From Prevotella sp. UBA746 (GTDB lineage: Bacteria > Bacteroidota > Bacteroidia > Bacteroidales > Bacteroidaceae), in assembly GCA_002298545.1 (NCBI GenBank), contig DBKQ01000042.1, forward strand, positions 1 through 44,251: a stretch of DNA of 44,251 nt, read 5' to 3'. The translations under genes were made by a program, and so were the position numbers. The notes below the pieces were generated by a model. The model saw only the letters and a program-made list of their open reading frames with translations, did no database searches and was not told the DNA's origin. This document shows, one piece after another, positions 34,474-42,700 of this stretch. Position 1 is the stretch's first letter; each line of letters starts with the position of its first letter.

Positions 34474-35505
34474 TTATTTAAATGTTACTTTAGAAAATGC
34501 CGGAGCATCAATAGGGCAGAAGTCCTTGTCCTTATACTTGAAATAGCCTGTTATGGCAATCATTGCCGCATTGTCTGTCGTGTAGCTGAATTTAGGGATG
34601 TAGATATCCCAGTGGTATTTCTTTGCATGCTCCTTAAAGGCATTGCGCAATCCGTTGTTGGCACTCACGCCGCCAGCCACGGCAACATGCTTTATTCCCG
34701 TCTGCTTCACGGCGAGGCGCAGCTTCTTCATTAAGATGTCCACGATAGTATGTTCGAGACTTGCAGCAAGATCTTCCTTGTGGTGCTCAATGAAATCGGG
34801 GTCTGTCTTTATCCAGTCGCGCAGACTGTAGAGGAAAGAAGTCTTCAGTCCGCTGAAACTATAGTCAAGTCCCGGTATATGCGGTTCGGAGAACTTATAG
34901 GCAAGTGGGTTCCCCTGTCTTGCAAGTCGGTCGATTATTGGTCCTCCCGGGTATCCCAGTCCCATAACCTTAGAGCATTTGTCGATAGCCTCGCCGGCAG
35001 CATCGTCGATAGTCTGTCCGAGGAGCTGCATGTCGTTGTATGCGTTCACCTTTACAATCTGTGAGTTTCCTCCGCTGACGAGCAGACAGAGGAACGGCAG
35101 TGGCGGAGCCGAATTGTCGTCGTCGCTCTCCTTGATGAAATGCGCCATGACATGCCCCTGAAGGTGGTTGACATCGATGAGCGGAATACCGAGGGAACGG
35201 GCAAAACCTTTGGCAAAGCTTACTCCTACAAGGAGCGAGCCCATCAAGCCCGGACCGCGTGTGAAGGCGACAGCCGAAAGCATCTCCTTAGTAATGCCGG
35301 CGCGCTTAATAGCCTGGTCTACAACGGGTACCACATTCTGCTGGTGAGCCCTTGAAGCCAGTTCCGGCACAACGCCACCGTATGCCATGTGTACATCCTG
35401 TGATGCCGTAACATTGCTCAGCAGCACTCCGTTCTTCAGAACAGCAGCAGAAGTGTCGTCACAACTGCTTTCAATTCCCAATATGTAAATGTCTTTCTGT
35501 TCCAT
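34474..35505 (-). CDS. tsaD: tRNA N6-adenosine threonylcarbamoyltransferase
   Basis: Transfers the threonylcarbamoyl group to A37 of ANN-decoding tRNAs, with TsaB and TsaE (not in the window). The 343 residues begin ILGIESSCDDTSAAVL (8-23) and include VPELASRAHQQ (46-56) and the metal ligands His114 and His118 (VNHLQGHVMAHF). The C-terminal lobe has VAGGVSANNGLR and a metal-ligand Asp in YTTDNAAMI. Start and length are normal. Translationally close to map (5 bases) and cinA (8 bases). Confidence 0.96.
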   Translation of the reverse strand: MEQKDIYILGIESSCDDTSAAVLKNGVLLSNVTASQDVHMAYGGVVPELASRAHQQNVVPVVDQAIKRAGITKEMLSAVAFTRGPGLMGSLLVGVSFAKGFARSLGIPLIDVNHLQGHVMAHFIKESDDDNSAPPLPFLCLLVSGGNSQIVKVNAYNDMQLLGQTIDDAAGEAIDKCSKVMGLGYPGGPIIDRLARQGNPLAYKFSEPHIPGLDYSFSGLKTSFLYSLRDWIKTDPDFIEHHKEDLAASLEHTIVDILMKKLRLAVKQTGIKHVAVAGGVSANNGLRNAFKEHAKKYHWDIYIPKFSYTTDNAAMIAITGYFKYKDKDFCPIDAPAFSKVTFK

Positions 35506-35510
35506 AATCT

Positions 35511-36371
35511 TTATTCCGTAAGAATCTCCACACCATGTTCAGTCATGACAAACGTGTGCTCCCACTGGGCGCTTGGCTTTTCGTCGCCCGTGATGACCTC
35601 CCATCCGTATTTGTCGTCAGCATCGATAAACACCTGCCATGTTCCCATGTTAATCATCGGTTCGATGGTGAACACCATTCCCGGAACGATGAGCATTCCG
35701 GTGCCTTTATGTCCATAGTGCAGAACCTCCGGATCCTCGTGGAATTCCAGTCCCACGCCATGTCCGCACAGGTCTCTGACAACACCGTAGTGGTATTTCT
35801 CGGCATGCTTCTGTATGGCGTGACCTATATCGCCAACGAAGCAGTAAGGCTTGGCGGCTTCGGCTCCCACCTCAAGACATTCTTTTGCCACCCTTACGAG
35901 CTGTTCCTTCTCCGGTGTTGTCTTGCCGATAATGAACATACGTGAAGCGTCGGCATAATATCCGTCGAGGATAGTGGTGAAGTCTACATTAACGATATCT
36001 CCCTCCTTGAGCACATCCTCTTCCTTAGGAATGCCGTGGCATACAACCTCGTTGATGCTCGTGCATACGCTTTTCGGGAATCCCTCGTAATTGAGGCATG
36101 CCGGAGTAGCACCGTGCTCTACGCAGTAGTCGTAGCAGATCTTGTCAATCTCAAGAGTGTTCATGCCGGCATGGATTTGTTTTGCCACCTCGTCGAGAAC
36201 TCCGGTATTTACGACACCGCTCTTTCTGATGCCCTCAATCTGTTCTGGAGTCTTGATAAGGTCTCTTGTCGGAACAAGCTTCCCCTTGTTCTCCCAATAC
36301 ATTACTTTCTTGTCTAAATCAGTAGGCTCCTGTCCTGACAGACAGTGCCATCTTCTCTTCTTTTTAAACAT
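35511..36371 (-). CDS. map: methionine aminopeptidase, type I, with N-terminal extension
   Basis: Removes the initiator Met from nascent proteins. The 286 residues carry the five metal ligands: Asp130 and Asp141 (VDFTTILDGYYADAS), His204 (GHGVGLEFHE), Glu237 (FTIEPMIN) and Glu271 (QWEHTF). A basic N-terminal extension of about 35 residues (MFKKKRRWHCLSGQEPTDL) precedes the core, longer than in the 264-residue E. coli enzyme; it may contact the ribosome (inference). The start is the only Met giving the extension, and later Mets in the frame would still leave the core whole, so the start is moderately sure. Confidence 0.94.
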   Translation of the reverse strand: MFKKKRRWHCLSGQEPTDLDKKVMYWENKGKLVPTRDLIKTPEQIEGIRKSGVVNTGVLDEVAKQIHAGMNTLEIDKICYDYCVEHGATPACLNYEGFPKSVCTSINEVVCHGIPKEEDVLKEGDIVNVDFTTILDGYYADASRMFIIGKTTPEKEQLVRVAKECLEVGAEAAKPYCFVGDIGHAIQKHAEKYHYGVVRDLCGHGVGLEFHEDPEVLHYGHKGTGMLIVPGMVFTIEPMINMGTWQVFIDADDKYGWEVITGDEKPSAQWEHTFVMTEHGVEILTE

Positions 36372-36388
36372 AGTATGTTATATTTTAT

Positions 36389-36406
36389 ATATGACATGCG
36401 TCATAT
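36389..36406. other. inverted repeat at the HAD/map junction
   Basis: ATATGAC (36389-36395) and GTCATAT (36400-36406) are perfect arms around a 4-base centre. It overlaps the HAD stop codon and lies about 20 bases before the map ATG on the minus strand. It could be a hairpin affecting map translation or a protein site. Confidence 0.35.
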
Positions 36407-37021
36407 GAATTTCATAATTTCACTTGTCCAGTCCTCGCCGTTCTTCGGACAGAATGTCTTGAGCCCCAACGCCTTACCCATTGAAACGTTCTTCGGGCCG
36501 TCGTCTACAAAGAGGGTCTCCTCAGGGTTGATGCCCTCCTGTCTGATTATTTCGCTGAACATCCTCTCGTTAGGCTTCATCACTTTCATCTTGTAGCTCA
36601 TATACATACTGTCGAAGAAAGCCGACAATGGGCGTCCGTCGCCGGAGAAATCGCTGCTCATAGCCCAGTCCATCATAAAGGGATTGGTGTTGGAAATGAG
36701 GATAAGGCGATAGCCCATGCTTTTCAGCTTGTCGAGAACCTTGATGTTCCTCATCGGAACCTCCTTCGTGTAGCCCCTCCAGGCATATTTACACTCGTCG
36801 TAAGAGAGTTCCCTGCCTACGAGCTTGCTCAGTTCGCGGATAAACTCCCTGTCGGTAATCTTCCCCTCTTCCAGGTCGCCGAAGATGCCCGACTGCGTAT
36901 AAGGGTCAAGCCTTGTGTCAGCATCTTTAAGTCCGATTTCCTTGAATCTTTCTACAGCACTCGGCTGGTCGATAGTCATTATCACCCCTCCAAGGTCGAA
37001 CATGATATTTTTTACTGCCAT
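36401..37021 (-). CDS. HAD-superfamily phosphatase (YihX-like)
   Basis: 206 residues. Motif I is MFDLGGVIMTID: the nucleophile Asp is present, while the second Asp of the canonical DxD is Gly, as in the E. coli sugar phosphatase YihX. Motif II is ILISNTNP, motif III the Lys region MKVMKPNERMF, motif IV FVDDGPKNV. A small alpha-helical cap sits between motifs I and II (about 20-95). It probably acts on a small sugar or nucleotide phosphate; substrate unknown. Nine bases after smpB and 29 before map. Confidence 0.86.
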   Translation of the reverse strand: MAVKNIMFDLGGVIMTIDQPSAVERFKEIGLKDADTRLDPYTQSGIFGDLEEGKITDREFIRELSKLVGRELSYDECKYAWRGYTKEVPMRNIKVLDKLKSMGYRLILISNTNPFMMDWAMSSDFSGDGRPLSAFFDSMYMSYKMKVMKPNERMFSEIIRQEGINPEETLFVDDGPKNVSMGKALGLKTFCPKNGEDWTSEIMKFI

Positions 37022-37030
37022 AGCCTTCTT

Positions 37031-37510
37031 TTAGTATCTTTTTCTTGCCCTGTCCATTTCTCTGCGGTCCTCTTTCTCTTTCAGCGTCTGTCGCTTGTCG
37101 AATTCCTTCTTTCCCTTAGCCAGTGCGATGTCGAGCTTAGCCCTGCCGTGGTCGTCGATAAACAATAGGGTGGGGACGATGGTGAAGCCCACCTGTTTTG
37201 TGGCTTCCTGCAGATTTCTTATCTCCCTTTTGTTCAGCAGCAGTTTTCTGTCGCGCTTGCTCTCGTGGTTGTTGTATGAGCCGTAGAAATACGGTGAGAT
37301 ATTCATTCCCTTCACCCATATTTCCCCGTTGTTGATATAGCAGAACGTGTCGACGAGCGAAGCCTTTCCCATGCGGATCGACTTTATCTCCGTGCCGGTC
37401 AATACGATGCCTGCTGTAAAGGTGTCAACAAAGAAGTATTCGAATGAAGCCTTTTTGTTTCGTATATTTACAGGACTTTTCTTTCTTAAAAGTTCTTGTT
37501 CTTTATTCAT
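37031..37510 (-). CDS. smpB: SsrA-binding protein SmpB
   Basis: Binds tmRNA and delivers it to stalled ribosomes for trans-translation. 159 residues: NIRNKKASFEYFFVDTFTAG (15-34), GTEIKSIRMGKASL (39-52), and a basic C-terminal tail LAKGKKEFDKRQTLKEKED that forms the helix in the mRNA channel. Normal length. Two bases separate it from the DUF4375 gene upstream. The ssrA RNA gene is not seen in this window. Confidence 0.96.
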   Translation of the reverse strand: MNKEQELLRKKSPVNIRNKKASFEYFFVDTFTAGIVLTGTEIKSIRMGKASLVDTFCYINNGEIWVKGMNISPYFYGSYNNHESKRDRKLLLNKREIRNLQEATKQVGFTIVPTLLFIDDHGRAKLDIALAKGKKEFDKRQTLKEKEDRREMDRARKRY

Positions 37511-37512
37511 TG

Positions 37513-38016
37513 TTATTTCTCCACATTAGCGAAATTCTCGATATGTTCGTCTATATAGTGTGCCACATCGCCCGTCCATTCCTCTTCGTTCTCTACGAAG
37601 GTGTCGTCGAAGTCGTCGAAAGCCGGATATTTTTCAAACAGCGACATGAATTCCTCGTCGCTGCAGTCTTTTTCTATCTCTTCGCCGTCGGCAACATAGA
37701 GTTTCCTTACGGCATAGAGCAGTTTCGAGAGTTCCTTGATTCCCCATTCCTTCATCATTTTCGCAAAGGGGTTGTCAAAGATAAAGCTTCCGTATCCGTT
37801 ATGGATGAGCTGCACGAAGCCTCCGTCCATCACCTCGTCGCGCAACCACACGTAAGCCACGAGCGTGAGCTGGTCTGTTGTCAGCCGGCTCATGTTGTCG
37901 GCAGTTATTTCTCCGCCCACACTTTCCATTATTGCGTCGTAAAAAACCTTTACGAAGGAGTCCATGCCTTCGCCTGCTGCCTTTATTATGTTTTCTTCTT
38001 TTATTGTTACGTTCAT
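37513..38016 (-). CDS. DUF4375 (DMP19-like) domain protein
   Basis: 167 residues from the ATG at 38016. The frame is open upstream to 38100, but the upstream part crosses a -7 box and is not supported. The core LTLVAYVWLRDEVMDGGFVQ followed by LIHNGYG is characteristic of PF14300/DUF4375, whose named member DMP19 is a DNA-mimic protein of Neisseria (family knowledge; not evidence of the same role here). The C-terminal third is strongly acidic (YPAFDDFDDTFVENEEEW). First gene of the smpB-HAD-map-tsaD-cinA string. Confidence 0.82.
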   Translation of the reverse strand: MNVTIKEENIIKAAGEGMDSFVKVFYDAIMESVGGEITADNMSRLTTDQLTLVAYVWLRDEVMDGGFVQLIHNGYGSFIFDNPFAKMMKEWGIKELSKLLYAVRKLYVADGEEIEKDCSDEEFMSLFEKYPAFDDFDDTFVENEEEWTGDVAHYIDEHIENFANVEK

Positions 38017-38064
38017 GTCTTGCGATTTTCTTAACTGTATTAAGCTTATGCAGCTTATCTTATG

Positions 38065-38072
38065 CAAAGGTA
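38065..38072 (-). promoter_or_regulatory. possible -7 box of the DUF4375-smpB-HAD-map-tsaD-cinA string
   Basis: Minus-strand TACCTTTG, 48 bases before the ATG at 38016. No good TTG is found at 19-20 bases. It lies just after the rpoD terminator, the expected place for an operon promoter. Confidence 0.5.
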
Positions 38073-38105
38073 CAACAAAAAGTTGAATTCCGCTTGTCAT
38101 TTATG

Positions 38106-38153
38106 CAAAAAAGCCTTACCGCCACATACATTTAATGCATTAGGCAGTAAGGC
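38106..38153 (-). terminator. terminator after rpoD
   Basis: Arms GCCTTACCGCC (38113-38123) and GGCAGTAAGGC (38143-38153) pair at 10 of 11 positions, and on the minus strand TTTTTTG follows. Confidence 0.85.
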
Positions 38154-38192
38154 GCATTCATAAAGCTTATAAAATACTGTGTCTTTTTTTTC

Positions 38193-39065
38193 TTATCCTA
38201 GATATTTCACGAGGATTTTAGCGTTTCCGCTGTCGCGCAGCTTTGCGATACTCTTTTCGCGTATCTGTCTTACGCGCTCACGCGTGAGTCCGAGCTGGTC
38301 GCCAATCTCTTCGAGTCCCTTCTCCGGGCAACCTATACCAAAGCATTCACGGATGATAGTAATCTCCCTGTCTTTCAGTACCTTACTGAGCACTGAGTTA
38401 AGCTCCAGAGCCATAGACTCGTGGTCTACCATGCGGTCTGTTCTGCTGTCTTCTCCGCTTGGCATAACGTCGAGCATACAGTTGTCCTCGCCGTCCTGGA
38501 AAGGAGCGTCGATACTTACATGGTGTCCGTCGGCAGCCAGAGACTGTCCGATTTTCTCCTCGTCGATTTTCGTTACGTCAGAGAGTTCCGAAACAGAAGG
38601 GTGTCTTTGGTTCTCCTGTTCGAATTTATTTATTGCGTGAGTAATCTTGTTCAGTGAGCCCACCTGGTTCAGCGGCAGTCTCACGATACGGCTCTGTTCT
38701 GCGATAGCCTGCAGGATGCTTTGGCGGATCCACCATACGGCGTATGAGATGAATTTAAATCCTCGAGTCTCGTCGAATTTCTGTGCAGCCTTAATCAGTC
38801 CGATATTACCCTCGTCGATGAGGTCGGTCAGCGTCAGTCCCTGATGCTGGTATTGTTTTGCTACAGATACGACAAATCGCAAGTTTGCAGTCACCAACTT
38901 GTCTTTAGCTCGTTCGCCCTCTCGTCCGCCTTTCTTGATTTTCTGTGCCAGTTCGATTTCCTCGTCGATGGAGATCAATGGTGCACGTCCGATTTCAACA
39001 AGATATTTGTCGAGTGCTTCACTTGAACGGTTTGTAATACTCTTCTGAATTTTTAATTGTCTCAT
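38193..39065 (-). CDS. rpoD: primary RNA polymerase sigma factor (sigma-70 family, Bacteroidetes type)
   Basis: The 290 residues lack region 1.1, as is normal for Bacteroidetes primary sigma. Order: region 1.2 (DKYLVEIGRAPLISIDEEIE), region 2 (NLRFVVSVAKQYQHQGLTL, then GLIKAAQKFDETRGFKFISY and AVWWIRQSILQAIAEQ), region 3 (HPSVSELSDVTKIDEEKIGQ) and region 4 helix-turn-helix (GLEEIGDQLGLTRERVRQIR). It directs transcription from promoters of the TTTG/TAnnTTTG type, many of which are visible in this same window, including its own. Conserved start MRQLKIQKSITNRS. Monocistronic between its promoter and terminator. Confidence 0.95.
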   Translation of the reverse strand: MRQLKIQKSITNRSSEALDKYLVEIGRAPLISIDEEIELAQKIKKGGREGERAKDKLVTANLRFVVSVAKQYQHQGLTLTDLIDEGNIGLIKAAQKFDETRGFKFISYAVWWIRQSILQAIAEQSRIVRLPLNQVGSLNKITHAINKFEQENQRHPSVSELSDVTKIDEEKIGQSLAADGHHVSIDAPFQDGEDNCMLDVMPSGEDSRTDRMVDHESMALELNSVLSKVLKDREITIIRECFGIGCPEKGLEEIGDQLGLTRERVRQIREKSIAKLRDSGNAKILVKYLG

Positions 39066-39138
39066 TCCTGATATTCCTTTTTACCTTATAAATTGCTGAT
39101 TATTAGTAATTTATGTGATTTTCTTTCAAAAAACCTTG

Positions 39139-39169
39139 CAAAGGTACACTTTTTTTCTTTACGTGTCAA
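39139..39169 (-). promoter_or_regulatory. promoter of rpoD
   Basis: Minus-strand -7 box TACCTTTG (39139-39146) and TTG at 39167-39169, spacer 20 bp, so that the primary sigma gene carries a consensus promoter of its own class. The leader is about 65-70 nt. Confidence 0.75.
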
Positions 39170-39320
39170 TACTTTTAACATATTTTTTTACTGTTTTTTC
39201 TTTCCCTCCCGTGTTTCGGCTCTTTGTTTTTCAGGCGAATCAAAGGTTGGAGGTTGTGTATTTTTTGCTTGTCGTTAAAGAGAATATTTTACAGAACCTC
39301 CTAAAATGGTTTTTATTTCC

Positions 39321-39351
39321 TTTGCTTTATAAAATATTAGTTGTATTTTTG
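39321..39351 (+). promoter_or_regulatory. promoter of the ATPase/nuclease gene
   Basis: TTTG (39321-39324), 19 bp spacer, -7 box TATTTTTG (39344-39351). Transcription from about 39357 gives a leader of about 70 nt that begins with a strong hairpin. Confidence 0.75.
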
Positions 39352-39367
39352 CAAAGGAATCCGTAAT

Positions 39368-39405
39368 GTCGCTACAAAACGTCAGAGAATTATTTTGTAG
39401 CCGAC
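39368..39405 (+). other. 5'-leader hairpin of the ATPase/nuclease gene
   Basis: Arms at 39368-39379 and 39393-39405 pair over 12 bp with one bulged base around a 13-nt loop. No T run follows, so it is not a terminator. It starts about 10 nt after the predicted transcription start and ends 21 nt before the ATG. Confidence 0.6.
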
Positions 39406-39426
39406 ACTTATATTAAACAAGCAGTT

Positions 39427-41012
39427 ATGACAGAGACTATCGAAAGGAAATTACCCGTTGGCGTCCAGTCTTTTGAGAAAATCAGAAAGGAAGGATACCT
39501 GTATGTTGACAAGACAGACATCATTTGGAATCTTGCCAACAGAGGAAGGAGATACAATTACCTGAGTCGCCCGCGCCGCTTCGGTAAGTCCTTGCTCGTA
39601 GATACGCTCGAGGCATACTTCGACGGAAGGAAAGAACTCTTCGAAGGACTGAAAATAATGGACTTGGAGAAAGAGTGGACAAAGCGTCCTGTTATCCGCC
39701 TCGACATGAGCAGCGGAGGTGCCACCCCCGAAGAGCTGAAAGCATATCTTGACGATGCCTTCAGCAAGAACGAAAGGAAGTATGAAATCGATGTGCAATC
39801 GGGAACATCCCTTGCCATACGCTTTCAGAACATCATAGAGACTGCTTGCCGAAAGACAGGACAGCAAGTGGCAATTCTTATCGACGAGTACGATTCCCCC
39901 TTACTGCATTCCTGGAATACCCCACAACACGACCCCTGTACAGATATATATAAAGCGGTGTTTGCCGTCTTGAAGTCACAAGACCAATACGAGAAGTTGG
40001 TTTTCATCACCGGCATTACCAAGTTTACACAAATCTCCCTGTTCTCCGTTCTGAACAACTTGAGCAACATCAGTTTCGAACCCGAATATGCTGCCATCTG
40101 TGGCATAACGAAAGACGAACTCATCAGTAATTTCAAACCTGAGATCGAAAAACTCGGAGAGTATGAGGGATGGAACTTCGATGAATCCGTGGCACAGCTG
40201 AAGGCTTATTACGACGGTTATCATTTCAGCCGCAAGAACATGGTAGACGTATTCAATCCGTTCAGCCTCATCAATGCCTTGGCAGATTCCGACCTGAAGA
40301 ACTACTGGGCATCATCGGGCGCTACGTCACTCCTGCCCAAGTTTGTTGCCGATATGGAAATCAAGCTATGCGACTTTGATCCATGCACCATGCTCCGGCA
40401 AACGATAGAGACCTCCGACGTAACAGGCGGTGGAGCCGAACTCTTCCTGTATCAGTCGGGCTATCTCACCATCAAGGACTACCAAATGGGCATCTATATC
40501 CTCGGTTTCCCAAACTATGAGGTAAGACAGGCACTATACGAGATAGTGCTGCCTACGCTCACCTTGCGTAAGAATGGTGACATCCAGTCAGTACAGTCCA
40601 GTCCAGTCTTATGCTTGCCCTTCAACTCGGAAAACTGCCGGATGCGAAGAAGTGTCTCAAAGCTCTTGTCGCTGATGTGCCATACAGCAACAAGAAACTG
40701 GCATCGATGGATATGGAGGAGCGTTACCGCCTTATCCTGAGTTCTATCTTCAATGCTATAGGTTGTCGCGTGGAAGTGGAAAAGATGATAGCCACAGGCA
40801 GAATCGACATGGTGGTGGAAGTAACAAACTTTATCTATGTACTGGAACTGAAACTCAGCAACAATGGAGGTCTTGCCGCTGCCGAAAATCAAATCAGACA
40901 AAAGCAATATGCCGAACCTTTCAAGGCTGACAGACGAAAGGTTGTAGCCCTTGCCGTTGAACTCGATGATATGGGAAAAGGACTCGTGGACTGGAAGGAA
41001 GTGGAGGGATAA
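39427..41012 (+). pseudogene. AAA-ATPase-like / PD-(D/E)XK nuclease-like protein (PF09820-PF08011 type), frame broken at a CAGTC repeat
   Basis: The first frame (39427-40740) begins as the family does: RKLPVGVQSFEKIRKEGYLY, P-loop SRPRRFGKS (48-56), Walker B-like LIDEYDSPL (151-159), and runs normally to LPTLTLRKNGDIQSVQS, then goes out of frame. The second (to 41012) carries the C-terminal nuclease-like domain with GRIDMVVEV and the ELK triad. The break lies in (CAGTC)3 at 40594-40608. Removing one CAGTC unit joins QSVQSS to LMLALQLGKLPDAKK and gives a continuous 526-residue protein, the family's usual size. All motifs on both sides are intact, so the lesion is recent, reversible or a sequencing error. 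Members are abundant in Prevotella and Bacteroides; their biological role is unknown. Monocistronic with its own promoter. Confidence 0.88.
40594..40608 (+). repeat. (CAGTC)3 pentanucleotide repeat at the frameshift
   Basis: Three uninterrupted CAGTC units inside the ATPase/nuclease gene. A two-unit tract restores the reading frame; three units put the nuclease domain out of frame. Confidence 0.9.
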
Positions 41013-41054
41013 TCCTGTTGCTCCCATTACTGAAGTTTCGGATTTAGTAAAAAA

Positions 41055-41255
41055 ACGGGCTGAAAGCCCAATAAACGCATAGCCCAGAGCATCGCTCTGG
41101 GTTGAATAAAGGTATAGTCTTACGCCCTAAAAGGGCAAAAGCCTATTTTTCAATTCTCTCTATGCTTATGCCCTTTCAGGGCGTTTCGCTTCAAAATCGT
41201 TATACCCATGGCGTTGCCCTGGGCTACGAGCTTTATGGCTTTCAGCCAATTATGT
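41055..41255. repeat. compound palindromic intergenic element (two inverted arms of three small hairpins)
   Basis: Four short hairpins have perfect arms: GGGCT/AGCCC (41057-41069), CCCAGAGC/GCTCTGGG (41083-41101), GCCCT/AGGGC (41124-41136), GCCCT/AGGGC (41170-41182). The right half continues with a reverse-complement copy of the second and first modules (GCCCTGGGCTAC near 41215-41226 and GGCTTTCAGCC at 41238-41248). The whole is thus an inverted repeat of about 100 bp arms, each holding three hairpins. It lies in the 412 bp gap between two genes; the rest of the gap is AT-rich with a candidate promoter. A 68-codon frame across it is repeat translation, not a gene. Confidence 0.8.
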
Positions 41256-41391
41256 TAAATCAGAAACTTGAATTCCATTATAAAATACCTGATTATCACA
41301 TTCTTTGAATATTTTGGCAATGAAAAACATATACCTATAGTTATTTTACATTTTTCTTTGGCATGTTAATGGAAATGTCAAAAAAAAATAG

Positions 41392-41399
41392 TAACTTTG
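41392..41399 (+). promoter_or_regulatory. possible -7 box of the 399-residue protein gene
   Basis: TAACTTTG, 26 bases before the ATG. No TTG at 19-20 bases upstream, so partial. Confidence 0.45.
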
Positions 41400-41424
41400 A
41401 AACATATTAATTAAATTTCCATGT

Positions 41425-42624
41425 ATGGAAAATTTCAGAAAAAAGGAAAAGCGCTCTTTCTCTATCGATAAAATAGAGCTTGCATTTAAAGAAGCGTATA
41501 AAGACTGTTGTTTTAACGAGTCACTCATCCAATTAGCTGATGCTATATTGATGAGCGGCTCAAGTATGGTACTCGAAACCGAATTTTCGAGATTTAAAAT
41601 AAAGATAGACATAGAACGATTCTATCAAACAGCAAACCAAGAAGACAAACCAACAAAAAGATCAGGATGCCAATATATGATTGAAGCTTACGATGACGAG
41701 TATGAGTCTATAGAAGAAGGCTTGAATAGAGATTTTGACAGATATGGAACTTCAATCAACAGGATTATGAATATCCTGATATGCAATGGAGACCGTGGAG
41801 AGCCTGACGAAAGGATTAAATGCAAAAGAATGTTTGGAGTCTTTAAAACGGATTTGGAACAGCTTAAATACTTGGCAGAATATCTGTACAATGTGCCTCC
41901 GCTGACATTCCATACCGTTAAAGACTTTACATTCCAAGATATAATTGACTGGAAAGATTCTGTCTGTAAAATTATCTGTATTGCACAAGACGTTGAAGAC
42001 ATAGCAATAAATGAAATATATAAAGTTTGTGTCAAATTATGCAATGATATAGACGATATATGTAAAAAAGAAATGGATTCATTGAATCGCATAAGGAACG
42101 ACGACAGAAGGATAAAACTTGCATTTGACGAGGCTCTGAATAAATTCTCTGCTATTATTCCGGAGAGTGGCGACGTGGAGTCTTTCAGAAAAAACAACAT
42201 GTTGTTTGATGAATACATATCGAATATTGACGTAGGCAGGGATGAAGATGCTGCCCGGCTGGCTGTTGCAAAGAAATATTACAGGGTATGCACGGCTGAT
42301 GACCTTAAGAAATTCAAGTCGTATCACGACTATTTTGAATGCAATAAGATGTCGGAAATTGAAAGAAAGATCTTTGGCACAAACATTAAAAAAATGAATG
42401 AAGTAAAGGCGAAGTTGGCAAGTTTCAAGGGAATGAAGAAAACGAAATTGAAAGATTCCTGTATACCAATCTGCTATGACTTGTATCACAACAGTGTTGA
42501 AAAATGTTCTCAAGAAATGATATTTAACTATGCACGCGAAAATTGTAATAATGAAAATTTTTTCAGCCTAAGGACAATGATTGAAGAGTTTAAAGTTTAT
42601 GAAAAAAAAGTCATGGCATCCTGA
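41425..42624 (+). CDS. protein of unknown function, 399 residues, largely alpha-helical
   Basis: I do not recognise this protein. It has no signal peptide or clear membrane segment and is highly charged, with long predicted helical stretches (for example NEIYKVCVKLCNDIDDICKK and the C-terminal third). Cysteines are numerous but not in a metal-binding pattern I know. The start ATG at 41425 is close behind a candidate -7 box. The coding sequence is more AT-rich than the men, tsaD and clpC genes, with many AAA, ATA and AAT codons, suggesting recent transfer. It stands alone between the compound palindrome and a very strong terminator, in the accessory part of the window. No function is proposed. 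Confidence 0.75.
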   Translation: MENFRKKEKRSFSIDKIELAFKEAYKDCCFNESLIQLADAILMSGSSMVLETEFSRFKIKIDIERFYQTANQEDKPTKRSGCQYMIEAYDDEYESIEEGLNRDFDRYGTSINRIMNILICNGDRGEPDERIKCKRMFGVFKTDLEQLKYLAEYLYNVPPLTFHTVKDFTFQDIIDWKDSVCKIICIAQDVEDIAINEIYKVCVKLCNDIDDICKKEMDSLNRIRNDDRRIKLAFDEALNKFSAIIPESGDVESFRKNNMLFDEYISNIDVGRDEDAARLAVAKKYYRVCTADDLKKFKSYHDYFECNKMSEIERKIFGTNIKKMNEVKAKLASFKGMKKTKLKDSCIPICYDLYHNSVEKCSQEMIFNYARENCNNENFFSLRTMIEEFKVYEKKVMAS

Positions 42625-42700
42625 CTTAAGATCCAGACTTAACATTAAGCTTGTCTGATTATTACGATTTTCATGACTGACAAGTATATTAGATAAAGGG

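Noticed and set aside
40585..40612. Programmed ribosomal frameshift in the ATPase/nuclease gene
   Set aside because: There is no slippery heptamer or downstream pseudoknot visible; a five-base repeat unit change accounts for the frame exactly.
41102..41308. 68-codon plus-strand frame across the compound palindrome
   Set aside because: The peptide is a translation of the palindromic modules; the DNA structure explains the sequence better.
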